From contig JAKADO010000003.1 of the NCBI GenBank assembly GCA_021820485.1, positions 1 through 64,000 on the forward strand: a stretch of DNA of 64,000 bases, given 5' to 3'. How positions within the stretch are numbered: the first letter of the stretch is position 1; each line of letters starts with the position of its first letter. Shown here piece after piece: positions 55,999 to 63,663 of this stretch. Source of the stretch: Bacillota bacterium. GTDB taxonomy: Bacteria > Bacillota > Sulfobacillia > Sulfobacillales > Sulfobacillaceae. The notes beneath the pieces were generated by a model. The model ran no database searches. It worked only from the letters and a program-made list of their open reading frames with translations, and had not been told where the DNA came from. A program made the position numbers and the translations under genes.

Positions 55999-56030
55999 TT
56001 GACGAGCATATCCCCCCAAGGGGTATGCTC
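55999..56030 (+). promoter_or_regulatory. Palindromic promoter, MerR/CsoR-like layout
   Basis: TTGACG (55999-56004) and TATGCT (56024-56029) are separated by 19 bases, longer than the usual 17. The whole spacer is a dyad: GAGCATA (56004-56010) and TATGCTC (56024-56030) are exact complements, enclosing T-CCCCCC-AA-GGGG. A 19-base spacer filled by a palindrome is the hallmark of MerR-family promoters, while the C-run/G-run core resembles CsoR sites. It points at the small gene at 56154. Confidence 0.55.
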
Positions 56031-56153
56031 CCCCCGTGATAAGGGTAGCGTCCACCAATCGATGGCGTTTTATGTTCCCGTCCTGCGCAGGGACGAGGCA
56101 TGAACTCCCCGCGTTGGGGCGACACTAGCCTAAAGGGTGGAGGAGGATGACGC

Positions 56154-56399
56154 GTGATATATATTGATATCACAGGTTGGGTGGATCCGCCTGCTCCCAT
56201 GAACGCGAGCCCAGCGTCGGCTGCGGCAACGGCGCTGCACGACCAAGGGCTTGGCGAGACCAGCCAACTGGAAGCCTTGTTGGAGCGCCCGCCCGCGCGC
56301 GTCGGCCCGTTTGAGCAATTTCGCGAGGCACAGTCGATCAGTCGGCTGCTTCAAGGATTCGGAGCGTTGGCCATGGTGGTGGAGGACCAGAATCCGTAA
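56154..56399 (+). CDS. Unknown 81-residue protein
   Basis: I do not recognise this protein. It begins with GTG behind AGGAGG with correct spacing and lies behind the strong palindromic promoter at 55999-56030, with a leader of roughly 100 bases. The first part (IYIDITGWVDPP) is hydrophobic and Pro-containing, the middle is Ala-rich, and the end (SISRLLQGFGALAMVVED) could form an amphipathic or short membrane helix. There is no cysteine. It converges on the HtrA-like protease gene 17 bases away. Context suggests a stress- or metal-induced small protein; no function is claimed. Confidence 0.6.
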   Translation: MIYIDITGWVDPPAPMNASPASAAATALHDQGLGETSQLEALLERPPARVGPFEQFREAQSISRLLQGFGALAMVVEDQNP

Positions 56400-56416
56400 G
56401 TCGCACGCATTTTCCC

Positions 56417-57442
56417 CTAAAAGGACGGCGCTTGCGATGGAATGCCCGATGGAGAGGGCGAGGGGCTGGGTGACGGTGAGGGATACGACGGCCCGCTGGG
56501 CGAAGGTGACGGAGATGGGCTAGGGCTTGCTGACGGCAACAAGGTGTTGGGATGGGATTGCGGATTGGCTGCCCAGGAGCGTGCCATGGGAAATGCGCGG
56601 CTCATGGGAATGGCAAAGCCAATGTTCCCGGATGAGGACGTTACCCCTGCCGTATCCATCCCAATGACCGCTCCCGTGGCAGCGAGGACCAAGGGTCCCC
56701 CGCTGTTTCCCGGAGCAATGGGCGCGGAAATTTGAAACATGTTCTGGTAGTTGACGCCGCTAATCGCAAAGTTGCGGTGAAGGCCGCTGATGATGCCTGT
56801 CGTGACCGTATTGGCCAACCCCAAGGGACTGCCGAACGCCAACACGTTGTCACCGAGCGACCCGGAATAACGGGCATCCACTGGCAAGGGCTTCAAGGTT
56901 AGTCCCGGCACCCGAATGACCGCCACGTCCCTGGCCGGATCCGCGCCAATGATGGTGGCGGCGTAGGTGTTCCCTTGCTCCGTTTTGATGGAGACGCTGG
57001 ACGCTCCGCTCACTACGTGGTCGTTGGTCAAGATATCCCCTTGGGTATCGAAGACGAACCCGGAACCCAAATCTTCCCCGCTCGGCGTGGTGACCATGAC
57101 CTCCACGACGCTCGGCATGGTGGAGGCAATGATGGATGCCTGCGAGGGCGCTCCTGTGGACGCAGAGTGCGTGCTTTTTGCCTGGTGCAGAGCCATCCCG
57201 CCGCCATGGGGATGATGCACCGGAGCTCCGGATGGCACGGGACGGCCATTCAAGTGCGTCCCAATAAGGATTCCGCTCCCTAAAAGGAGTCCGCCCGCCA
57301 GCACCGATCCCGCCATCACCCAGGGACGATGGGAGAGAATGTTCGTCCAGCGGGAAAGAGGCAGTGCCGCCGGATGGCCGCACTGCATGCAGAACTTGTC
57401 GTTTGGGCCCATCTCGAACCCGCATTGTCCACAGGTCATCAT
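56417..57442 (-). CDS. Zinc-ribbon membrane-anchored trypsin-like protease (HtrA-like)
   Basis: This 341-residue protein has a cytoplasmic zinc ribbon at its N-terminus (CGQCGFEMGPNDKFCMQCG), one membrane helix (about residues 41-62), a His/Ser-rich linker and an external trypsin-like protease domain. The catalytic triad is H142 (TNDHVV), D172 (ARDVAVIRV) and S247 (PGNSGGP). No PDZ domain follows; the last 45 residues are a Ser-Pro repeat tail. It resembles HtrA/DegP proteases in catalytic core only. It probably degrades or senses misfolded proteins at the cell surface. Confidence 0.9.
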   Translation of the reverse strand: MMTCGQCGFEMGPNDKFCMQCGHPAALPLSRWTNILSHRPWVMAGSVLAGGLLLGSGILIGTHLNGRPVPSGAPVHHPHGGGMALHQAKSTHSASTGAPSQASIIASTMPSVVEVMVTTPSGEDLGSGFVFDTQGDILTNDHVVSGASSVSIKTEQGNTYAATIIGADPARDVAVIRVPGLTLKPLPVDARYSGSLGDNVLAFGSPLGLANTVTTGIISGLHRNFAISGVNYQNMFQISAPIAPGNSGGPLVLAATGAVIGMDTAGVTSSSGNIGFAIPMSRAFPMARSWAANPQSHPNTLLPSASPSPSPSPSPSGPSYPSPSPSPSPSPSGIPSQAPSF

Positions 57443-57594
57443 AAGCTTCTTCCCTCACCAATCCTTCGTCGACATTCTACGCGTTCAGCGAAGAAAAGTC
57501 CTGTCTGGAGCCATGACTGGACAAGATACTTCATCGTACCCTGACTTGCGGCTTGGGCAGTGGAAGGGACGCGGCCGCGCCGTCGGACAATAAG

Positions 57595-57624
57595 GACGCG
57601 CCCCCGCGGGCGCGAGGGCGCGTC
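57595..57624 (-). terminator. Possible terminator after the gamma-glutamyltransferase gene
   Basis: An 8-bp GC-rich stem (GACGCGCC at 57595-57602 and its complement at 57617-57624) stands 16 bases beyond the stop on the minus strand. The following CTTATTG is only moderately T-rich, so termination may be weak. Confidence 0.6.
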
Positions 57625-57639
57625 TCTGTCAATCTATGG

Positions 57640-59256
57640 CTACCAGGTGGCCACGGTTCCGTCGGCCCGGGGCTCCGTGCCCCCCATCAGCACCCCATTG
57701 GGAGCGCGCCAAATGATTTCACCGCGTCCGAACATGCCCCTTTCCTGCGTCACTTCGACTTCGTGTCCTCGGCGGCGAAGTCCCTCCACGACGTGCTCCG
57801 GCATGAACTGTTCCACCACCACCCGATTGCCTTCGGCCCAATAGAATCTTGGCGCATCCAGAGCCGCCTGTGGATTCATTCCACGCTCCAGCACATTGCT
57901 CATCACTTGCACATGGCCTTGCGGCTGCATGAATCCACCCATCACGCCAAACGGCCCAACCGGCGTCCCCCGGTGCGTGAGAAATCCGGGGATAATCGTG
58001 TGAAAGGGCCGCTTGCCGGGTTCCAGGCTGTTCGGGTGTCCTTCCTTAAGGGAAAAGAGATTGCCGCGGTTCTGCAGCGCGATCCCGGTCCCCGGCACCA
58101 CCAACCCCGACCCAAATCCTGCGTAGTTGCTTTGGATGTAGGACACCATATTGCCTTCCGCATCTGCCGTGGCTAAATAAACCGTGCCGCCGGGCACCGG
58201 AGCGCCTGCGTCCCGCAGCTTCGCCCGCTCGCCAATCAGTGCTCGCCTGGCGTCCATGTAGGATTCCGACAGGAACGTCTCGGCCGACCAAGGCATGGCC
58301 CGCGGATCCGTCAAATAGGCCGACGCATCCGCGAACGCGAGCTTCAAGGCCTCGATCTGATAGTGAATCCGCTCCTCTTCACTCTGGCTCGGCAATTTGC
58401 TCAACATCTTCAGCGCCATCAAAGCCACCAGGCCCTGCCCGTTGGGGGGGAGTTCCCACACGTCATAACCTTGAAAGGCGACAGACAAGGGGGTCACCCA
58501 TTCCGGCTGGTAACGCGCCAGGTCATCCTTCGTCATGACGCCACCGGTTTCACGCGAAAACCCCGCGATTTTCTCTGCCAGCGCTCCCCGATAGTAGGAC
58601 TCGGCCTGGGTACGTCCAATTTCCTCGATGGTCCGCGCATGATCGGCCGATCGCCAGATTTCGCCTGGCGCCGGCGTGCGCCCTCCCGGGGCAAAAACCC
58701 GAAACCATTCCGCATATTCGGGGCCCTTCAAAAGTTCCGAAAATCGTCCATGCGCGAGGCCCCAGTAGTGCGAGACGGTGGGCGACACGGGATATCCTTC
58801 ACGTGCCAGTTCTACGGCTGGCCCCACGCTGGCCGCCAGGGGGACCCGCCCGAACCGCTCAGATAGTGTCGCCCACGCAGCCGGCACGCCAGGAACGGTT
58901 ACGGGAGCCCACCCGTGGGTAGGCATGGCATCGAACCCTTGTTTCGTCACCCATTCCCGCGTGAGCCCCTGCGGAGCTGGCCCGCTGGAGTTTAACCCAA
59001 ACAGCTGTCCCCGAGACCATACGAGGGCAAAGGCGTCCCCTCCGAGCCCGTTTGACGTGGGCTCCACCACCGTAAGGCTGGCCGCTGCCGCAATGGCGGC
59101 ATCAATGGCATTCCCGCCCTCTTGCATGACGCGAAGCCCTGCGGCGGCAGCATGCGGTTCGCTGGTGGCGACCATGCCGTGCCGGCTGTATACGACCGTG
59201 CGTCGCGAAGGATAAGGATATGCATTGGCATTCTGAGATTGGGTTGGATCCGGCAT
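57640..59256 (-). CDS. Gamma-glutamyltransferase-family hydrolase
   Basis: This 538-residue N-terminal-nucleophile enzyme belongs to the gamma-glutamyltransferase family. It matures by self-cleavage before a threonine, here T358 in PGGTVYLATADAEGNMVSY. Other blocks are MVATSEPHAAAAGLRVMQEGGNAIDAAIA, GLGGDAF and the glycine-rich MGGFMQPQGHVQ. The N-terminus lacks a signal peptide, so it should act inside the cell, on gamma-glutamyl peptides or glutathione, or as an acylase. It is the last gene after a GntR regulator and dipeptide transporter genes, and starts 55 bases after dppC. Confidence 0.92.
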   Translation of the reverse strand: MPDPTQSQNANAYPYPSRRTVVYSRHGMVATSEPHAAAAGLRVMQEGGNAIDAAIAAAASLTVVEPTSNGLGGDAFALVWSRGQLFGLNSSGPAPQGLTREWVTKQGFDAMPTHGWAPVTVPGVPAAWATLSERFGRVPLAASVGPAVELAREGYPVSPTVSHYWGLAHGRFSELLKGPEYAEWFRVFAPGGRTPAPGEIWRSADHARTIEEIGRTQAESYYRGALAEKIAGFSRETGGVMTKDDLARYQPEWVTPLSVAFQGYDVWELPPNGQGLVALMALKMLSKLPSQSEEERIHYQIEALKLAFADASAYLTDPRAMPWSAETFLSESYMDARRALIGERAKLRDAGAPVPGGTVYLATADAEGNMVSYIQSNYAGFGSGLVVPGTGIALQNRGNLFSLKEGHPNSLEPGKRPFHTIIPGFLTHRGTPVGPFGVMGGFMQPQGHVQVMSNVLERGMNPQAALDAPRFYWAEGNRVVVEQFMPEHVVEGLRRRGHEVEVTQERGMFGRGEIIWRAPNGVLMGGTEPRADGTVATW

Positions 59257-59310
59257 AATTCGCTTCCTCTCTAAAACATGCTGTGTGACGTCTTCTCTAC
59301 GTTGCCACGA

Positions 59311-60192
59311 CTAATGATTGGGGTCAAATACATCGCGAATCCCGTCGCCAAATGTATTGAAACCCAAGACCGCCAGGAAGATGACGGCGCCCGGGAATAA
59401 AGACATCCAGGGAGCCAAGCTTAAGTACTCCGCCCCACTCTGCAGCATCTCACCCCAATTCGGCGTGGGCGGCGGCGGCCCCAATCCTAGGAATGACAAG
59501 CTGGCCACAGCCAAGAGGGCGCTTCCGATATTGAGCGTCGCCACCACAATTATGGGGGTTGCGGCGTTAATTAGGATGTGCCGAAACATGATCCGCCAGG
59601 GTGACGCGCCCAGACACCGTGAGGCTTCTACATATTCGTGGCTTTTTACTTCCAGAACCTGGCCGCGCGTAATGCGGGCAAATTGCGGGATGGTCACCAC
59701 CCCAAGCGCCAGAATCGCATGGAACAGCGAAGGGCCTAGAATCCACGCCATGGCCATCGCCAACACCAGCCCGGGGAATGCGAGTCCGGCGTCGACGATG
59801 CGCATGATGACCTCATCCAAGACGCCGCCGTAATAGCCTGAGACAGCCCCCAGCGGAACACCGACGACCAGTCCAACGACCACAATCATCACGGCTGAGA
59901 GCAAACTGCCGCGCGTACCCCAGATGATGCGTGACAGAATGTCGCGCCCCAGTTCGTCAGTTCCGAGCAGATGCTGGGCGCTGGGCGCGTGGAAGGCTTG
60001 GGAAAAGTGGGAGGCATAGGGCGAGTACGGCGAAATGACGGGAGCGAGAATTGCCACCGCCACATAGAGGGCGATCACAGCCATGCCTGCGACCGCCAAT
60101 CGGTTGCGGGTAAATCGGCGCCAGGCCCGCCTTCGATTGTTTAAGGGGACAACGACCTCCTCAACGGCCGGTTCCGGCACAATTACCGCCAT
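59311..60192 (-). CDS. Peptide ABC transporter permease, DppC type
   Basis: This 293-residue permease belongs to the DppC/OppC group. The N-terminal part before the first helix is Arg-rich, and the membrane domain includes HLLGTDELGRDILSRIIWGTRGSL, typical of DppC. The coupling region is EYVEASRCLGASPWRIMFRHILINA. The ATG at 60192 with AGGAGGGG upstream was chosen over a frame extended 48 codons into dppB. It is followed by the gamma-glutamyltransferase gene. The ATPase subunits are not in the window. Confidence 0.92.
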   Translation of the reverse strand: MAVIVPEPAVEEVVVPLNNRRRAWRRFTRNRLAVAGMAVIALYVAVAILAPVISPYSPYASHFSQAFHAPSAQHLLGTDELGRDILSRIIWGTRGSLLSAVMIVVVGLVVGVPLGAVSGYYGGVLDEVIMRIVDAGLAFPGLVLAMAMAWILGPSLFHAILALGVVTIPQFARITRGQVLEVKSHEYVEASRCLGASPWRIMFRHILINAATPIIVVATLNIGSALLAVASLSFLGLGPPPPTPNWGEMLQSGAEYLSLAPWMSLFPGAVIFLAVLGFNTFGDGIRDVFDPNH

Positions 60193-60205
60193 TCTCCATC
60201 CCCTC

Positions 60206-61150
60206 CTAGTTGTATCGAATCCGTGGGTCGAGCGCGGCATAGCACAGGTCCACGACCAAGTTGGCCAAGAGCACGACCAAAGCCATAAACAGCACAGAGC
60301 CTTGCAGCACGGGATAATCGCGGTTGAAGATCGCATCCACGACTAATTGGCCCATCCCCGGCAAGGAGAAAATCGACTCGGTGATCACCACGCCCCCGAG
60401 CAATCCTCCCACCTGCAGACCCACTACCGTGACAACGGGAATCAGCGCGTTCTTCAGCCCATGGCGCATAACCACCGCCCATTCGCGCACCCCTTTGGCG
60501 CGTGCAACTTGGATATAGAGGCGCCGCATCACTTCCATGAGCTCTCCGCGCAAGACCCGCGAGGTAACAGCCACCAAGGGAAGGGCCAAGACCACAACCG
60601 GCAAGACCACATGCCAGAGGTTTTGGCCGATGCCCTGGTTAACTGGAACCCACCCCAACGAAGGAAACCAGTGCAGAGAGACGGCAAAGAAGTATACCAG
60701 GAGCAACGCCAACCAGAAGTTGGGCACCGCCGCTCCGACGAGGGCCAGCAGGCGAGACACGCTGTCAATCCACGAGTTCGGTCGGTAGGCAGCCAGAATT
60801 CCTGCCGGAAGTGCAACGACGAGCGAGACCAATACAGCCAGGAAGGCGAGTTCAAAGGTGACCGGAAGCCGTGTGACAATCAGGGACGAGACTGTTTGGT
60901 GATCCAACAGCGACGTGCCCAAATTTCCTTCAACCACCTGCTTCAGGTACACCAGAAACTGCACGACAACGGGACGATCAAGCCCCATTTTCTGATCCAG
61001 CAGCTTCACCGCTTGAGGGGAAGCCTGCTCCCCCAGGATGGTGTATGCGGGGTTTCCCGGCGCGATGTGAATTAGGCTGAAGGTGACCAAAAGCACAAGG
61101 AACGCCACCGGAATCACATTGACAACCCGTCGCAGAATGAATCTCGCCAT
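60206..61150 (-). CDS. Peptide ABC transporter permease, DppB type
   Basis: This 314-residue permease belongs to the DppB/OppB group. It begins with the family N-terminus FILRRVVNVIPVAFLVLLVTFSLIHIAPG, and has the DppB coupling loop YIQVARAKGVREWAVVMRHGLKNALIPVV. About six helices are expected. It pairs with the DppC-type protein encoded 13 bases downstream and follows the binding-protein gene by 8 bases. SD AGGAGGGG precedes the ATG. Confidence 0.93.
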   Translation of the reverse strand: MARFILRRVVNVIPVAFLVLLVTFSLIHIAPGNPAYTILGEQASPQAVKLLDQKMGLDRPVVVQFLVYLKQVVEGNLGTSLLDHQTVSSLIVTRLPVTFELAFLAVLVSLVVALPAGILAAYRPNSWIDSVSRLLALVGAAVPNFWLALLLVYFFAVSLHWFPSLGWVPVNQGIGQNLWHVVLPVVVLALPLVAVTSRVLRGELMEVMRRLYIQVARAKGVREWAVVMRHGLKNALIPVVTVVGLQVGGLLGGVVITESIFSLPGMGQLVVDAIFNRDYPVLQGSVLFMALVVLLANLVVDLCYAALDPRIRYN

Positions 61151-61158
61151 GGCCCCTC

Positions 61159-62712
61159 CTATTTCAGCCAGACATTGGTGAAGCGCATGAGGTCATCGGG
61201 ATACGCCTTGTACCCTTGAACATTGGTCGACCAGGCTTGGATCACTGGAGTGTAGGCAATAAAGATGTAGGGAGCCTGCTGCAGCACAATCTTGGCTGCC
61301 TGGTCGTAATACGTCTTGCGAGCCGCCTGCGACGTAGCCTCGCGGGCCTGAGCCAACAATTGGTTGACCTGGGGATTGGAGTAGCGGGGATCGTTGAAGC
61401 TTCCTCCGGTGGTGTCGAAGGCGTAGGTGTTCTGATCTGGGTCGGGCCGTCCGCTCCATCCCAGCAAGTCCGCTTGATAGTTCCCATTGATGGCATCCGT
61501 TAGAAGGGTCGTAAAGTCAACCGGCTCGATGTGCATGGTGATGCCAACCTTCGCCAACTGACTTTGAATCGCCTCCATTTCCTGAACAGTCACAGGGTCG
61601 TTGTTGCCTAGGAGCGTAAACGAGAAGCCGTTCGGGTTGCCGGCAGCCTGGAGCTGCTGCTTCGCCAACGCATCGGAGAAGGGCACTTTGAGGCTCGGAT
61701 CATAGGCCCAGGACGAAGGCGGGAACTGACTGTAGGCCGGAACCGTGTGGCCGAAGTATATGAGTTTAATCAGCGCCTCGCGGTTAATGGCGTAATTGAT
61801 TGCCTCGCGGTTGTGCACGTTGTTCAGCGGCGACTTGGTGGTGTTGAGCTCCATATCGGCGTATCCGAGCCCGGTCATCTGCGTGTATTGAATGGAGGTG
61901 TTGGACGACAACTGGCTCACGTCCTGGTATGGCACGCTATCGATGAGATTGACCTGTCCCGTGATGAGCGCGTTGTACTCCTGTTGCGGGTTGGTGATGG
62001 GCGTATAGACAATCTTGTCGAGATAGGGCTTGCCCTTTTGCCAGTAGTTCGGGTTCCGCTTCAACACCAAGTGGTCATTCTTGATCCAAGACACAAACTC
62101 AAAGGGGCCTGTCCCCACCGGATGCAGTCCGTACGCGCTTCCCCACTTCTGCATGGCGGCCGGCGACGAAATCATTCCGGTCCGTCCGGTCAGGAGCGAC
62201 AGGAAGGCGGCGAACGGCGCCTTTAAGTTCACCACCACTTCATACGAGTTGGGTGTTTGCAAGCTCGATACCAGCTTCAAGTTGCTGAGTCGTGGCGACG
62301 CGTTGGCTGGGTTCATTTCCCACTTCCAATTGTAGACCACCGCTTGCGCGTTGAAGGGCGTGCCGTCTTGGAACTTCACCCCGTGCCGCAAATACAGGGT
62401 GTAGGTCTTGCCGCTGTTGGTGATGGTCCAATGGGTGACGAGATTGGGCTCGACTTGCATGGACGGCGACAGCTTCAGCAACGGATCGAAAATGTTGATG
62501 TAGACCTGGCGGTCTATCAACGCCGAAGACATGGCCGGGTCGAGGGTGACGAAATCGGAATCAATCCCAACGTTCAAGGTGCCCCCAATTTTGGGACCGC
62601 TCTGGGTCGACCCGGTTCCGGACGTGCTGGGGGTGCTGGTGGCTCCACACCCTGCCAGCGCGGCCACCAAAGCTGCTGATGACAGCACGGTCACGGTCTT
62701 CTTACCCCACAT
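61159..62712 (-). CDS. Peptide-binding lipoprotein of the ABC transporter (DppA/OppA type)
   Basis: This 517-residue lipoprotein is the extracellular solute-binding subunit of family SBP_bac_5. The signal peptide ends in the lipobox AALAGC with C22, so it should be lipidated by Lgt. Family blocks include GTLNVGIDSDFVTLDPAMSSALIDRQVYINIFDPLL and HGVKFQDGTPFNAQAVVYNWKWEMNP. A domain for binding peptide or a glutathione-like ligand makes up the rest. It is the first transporter gene after the GntR regulator. The adjacent gamma-glutamyltransferase suggests a gamma-glutamyl peptide ligand. Confidence 0.94.
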   Translation of the reverse strand: MWGKKTVTVLSSAALVAALAGCGATSTPSTSGTGSTQSGPKIGGTLNVGIDSDFVTLDPAMSSALIDRQVYINIFDPLLKLSPSMQVEPNLVTHWTITNSGKTYTLYLRHGVKFQDGTPFNAQAVVYNWKWEMNPANASPRLSNLKLVSSLQTPNSYEVVVNLKAPFAAFLSLLTGRTGMISSPAAMQKWGSAYGLHPVGTGPFEFVSWIKNDHLVLKRNPNYWQKGKPYLDKIVYTPITNPQQEYNALITGQVNLIDSVPYQDVSQLSSNTSIQYTQMTGLGYADMELNTTKSPLNNVHNREAINYAINREALIKLIYFGHTVPAYSQFPPSSWAYDPSLKVPFSDALAKQQLQAAGNPNGFSFTLLGNNDPVTVQEMEAIQSQLAKVGITMHIEPVDFTTLLTDAINGNYQADLLGWSGRPDPDQNTYAFDTTGGSFNDPRYSNPQVNQLLAQAREATSQAARKTYYDQAAKIVLQQAPYIFIAYTPVIQAWSTNVQGYKAYPDDLMRFTNVWLK

Positions 62713-62781
62713 AAGAATCCTCCTCTATATTGTTCATCTGGTTCACGCGTCACAAAGCATGGTCAGCCTTAAAAAGTCGCA

Positions 62782-63465
62782 TTACGAATCCAACGCTCCT
62801 CGAAGACGCCCCATAAGTCCTTCGCGAGTCTTTCGGACGTGGTTCCTCGCGCATTGCTCGGCGAGGTCTGGATCCCGCATTTGTATGGCCTCGTAAATGG
62901 GTCGATGCTCCGGAACCGATGTTAAGACGCGTTTCTTGGCTACCCAGTCCAAGGACACCATGCGGGTCCGAAATCCCTCGAGGCTTTTGAGCGTTTGGAT
63001 GAGATAGGGGTTTCCTGAAAGCTCTGCGATCGTGTCATGGAAGAGTGAATGAGCTTGGTCAAAAGTCACCACGTCATCCACTTCATGTTCCATGACCCGG
63101 AGGCTTTGACCCAACCGCTCCAACAAGTCAGGCCGCTGATGCCCGGCCGCCAGACGAGCCGCCAAACCCTCCAACGCTTCGCGAAGAATGTAGGCATGTT
63201 CGATATTTTCGACGGACAATCGCGCCACAATCAATCCACGAGAACCGTCCGCCGTGACCAAGCCATCCGTCACAAGCCGTTTCAGCGCCTCCCGCACCGG
63301 AGTGCGGGACACCGCCATTTGTTGAGCCACCGAACTCTCCACCAGACGCGTTCCTGGAGACAAGTCGCCATCCAAGATCGCCTGCCGGAGTCGCCGATAG
63401 ACTTCCTCGCCCGTACTTGTGATGGTTACGGGTTGCAAGATGTTGTCCGTTGAATGCTGCTCCAA
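62782..63465 (-). CDS. GntR-family (FadR/FCD) transcriptional regulator
   Basis: This 227-residue regulator has an N-terminal GntR winged helix (EEVYRRLRQAILDGDLSPGTRLVESSVAQQM, SRTPVREALKRLVTDGLV) and a C-terminal all-helical FCD effector domain (about residues 90-220) with the metal-type segment HSLFHDTIAELSGNPY and EHRPIYEAI. The longest frame has 47 extra residues of poor family match; the TTG at 63465 behind GGGGGGACG was chosen. It probably regulates the downstream peptide transporter and transferase operon and itself. Confidence 0.9.
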   Translation of the reverse strand: MEQHSTDNILQPVTITSTGEEVYRRLRQAILDGDLSPGTRLVESSVAQQMAVSRTPVREALKRLVTDGLVTADGSRGLIVARLSVENIEHAYILREALEGLAARLAAGHQRPDLLERLGQSLRVMEHEVDDVVTFDQAHSLFHDTIAELSGNPYLIQTLKSLEGFRTRMVSLDWVAKKRVLTSVPEHRPIYEAIQMRDPDLAEQCARNHVRKTREGLMGRLRGALDS

Positions 63466-63540
63466 TGTCGTCCCCCCGTTAGAAGCGAATAGTTCGACGC
63501 CTCCATCAAATTTCCTGCTTATTGACCAATAATTCTGATC

Positions 63541-63557
63541 TTGTATACCGTATACGA
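63541..63557. promoter_or_regulatory. Candidate FadR/GntR operator
   Basis: The element TTGTATACCGTATACGA contains GTATAC (63543-63548) and GTATAC (63550-63555) around a single base. It fits the TnGTnnnACnA half-site pattern known for FadR-group GntR regulators. It lies 76 bases upstream of the chosen GntR start, where an autoregulatory operator would be expected. Confidence 0.6.
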
Positions 63558-63634
63558 TTGCCGATATTTCCGACATTTTTCGACACGCGCCAGCATTATC
63601 CGACATGAATGAATGGCTAAGACCCCCAAGAGGC

Positions 63635-63640
63635 TATAAT
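63635..63640 (+). promoter_or_regulatory. -10 element of the phosphoglycerate-mutase-like gene
   Basis: A perfect TATAAT stands 23 bases before the ATG at 63664. No good -35 was found at normal spacing (AATGGC at 63612-63617). The leader would be very short. Confidence 0.45.
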
Positions 63641-63663
63641 GTCAGCATAAAGGGGGAAAAGCT

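Larger units (their letters stand above)
55680..56153. other. 474-base intergenic region between the dsrE and 56154 genes
   Basis: This is the only gap longer than 300 bases in the window. It holds the dsrE promoter at its left end and a MerR/CsoR-like promoter palindrome at 55999-56030. Between 56040 and 56150 are two small hairpins (CGTCC/GGACG near 56080-56096, CCCC/GGGG near 56107-56119) in a presumed leader of the plus-strand gene. The stretch 55735-55990 has no coding frame I would trust and no recognisable RNA. Confidence 0.6.

Noticed and set aside
56040-56140. A known riboswitch class in the leader of the 56154 gene
   Set aside because: Two small hairpins are present but I could not match the conserved cores of classes I know (c-di-GMP, fluoride, SAM, guanidine).
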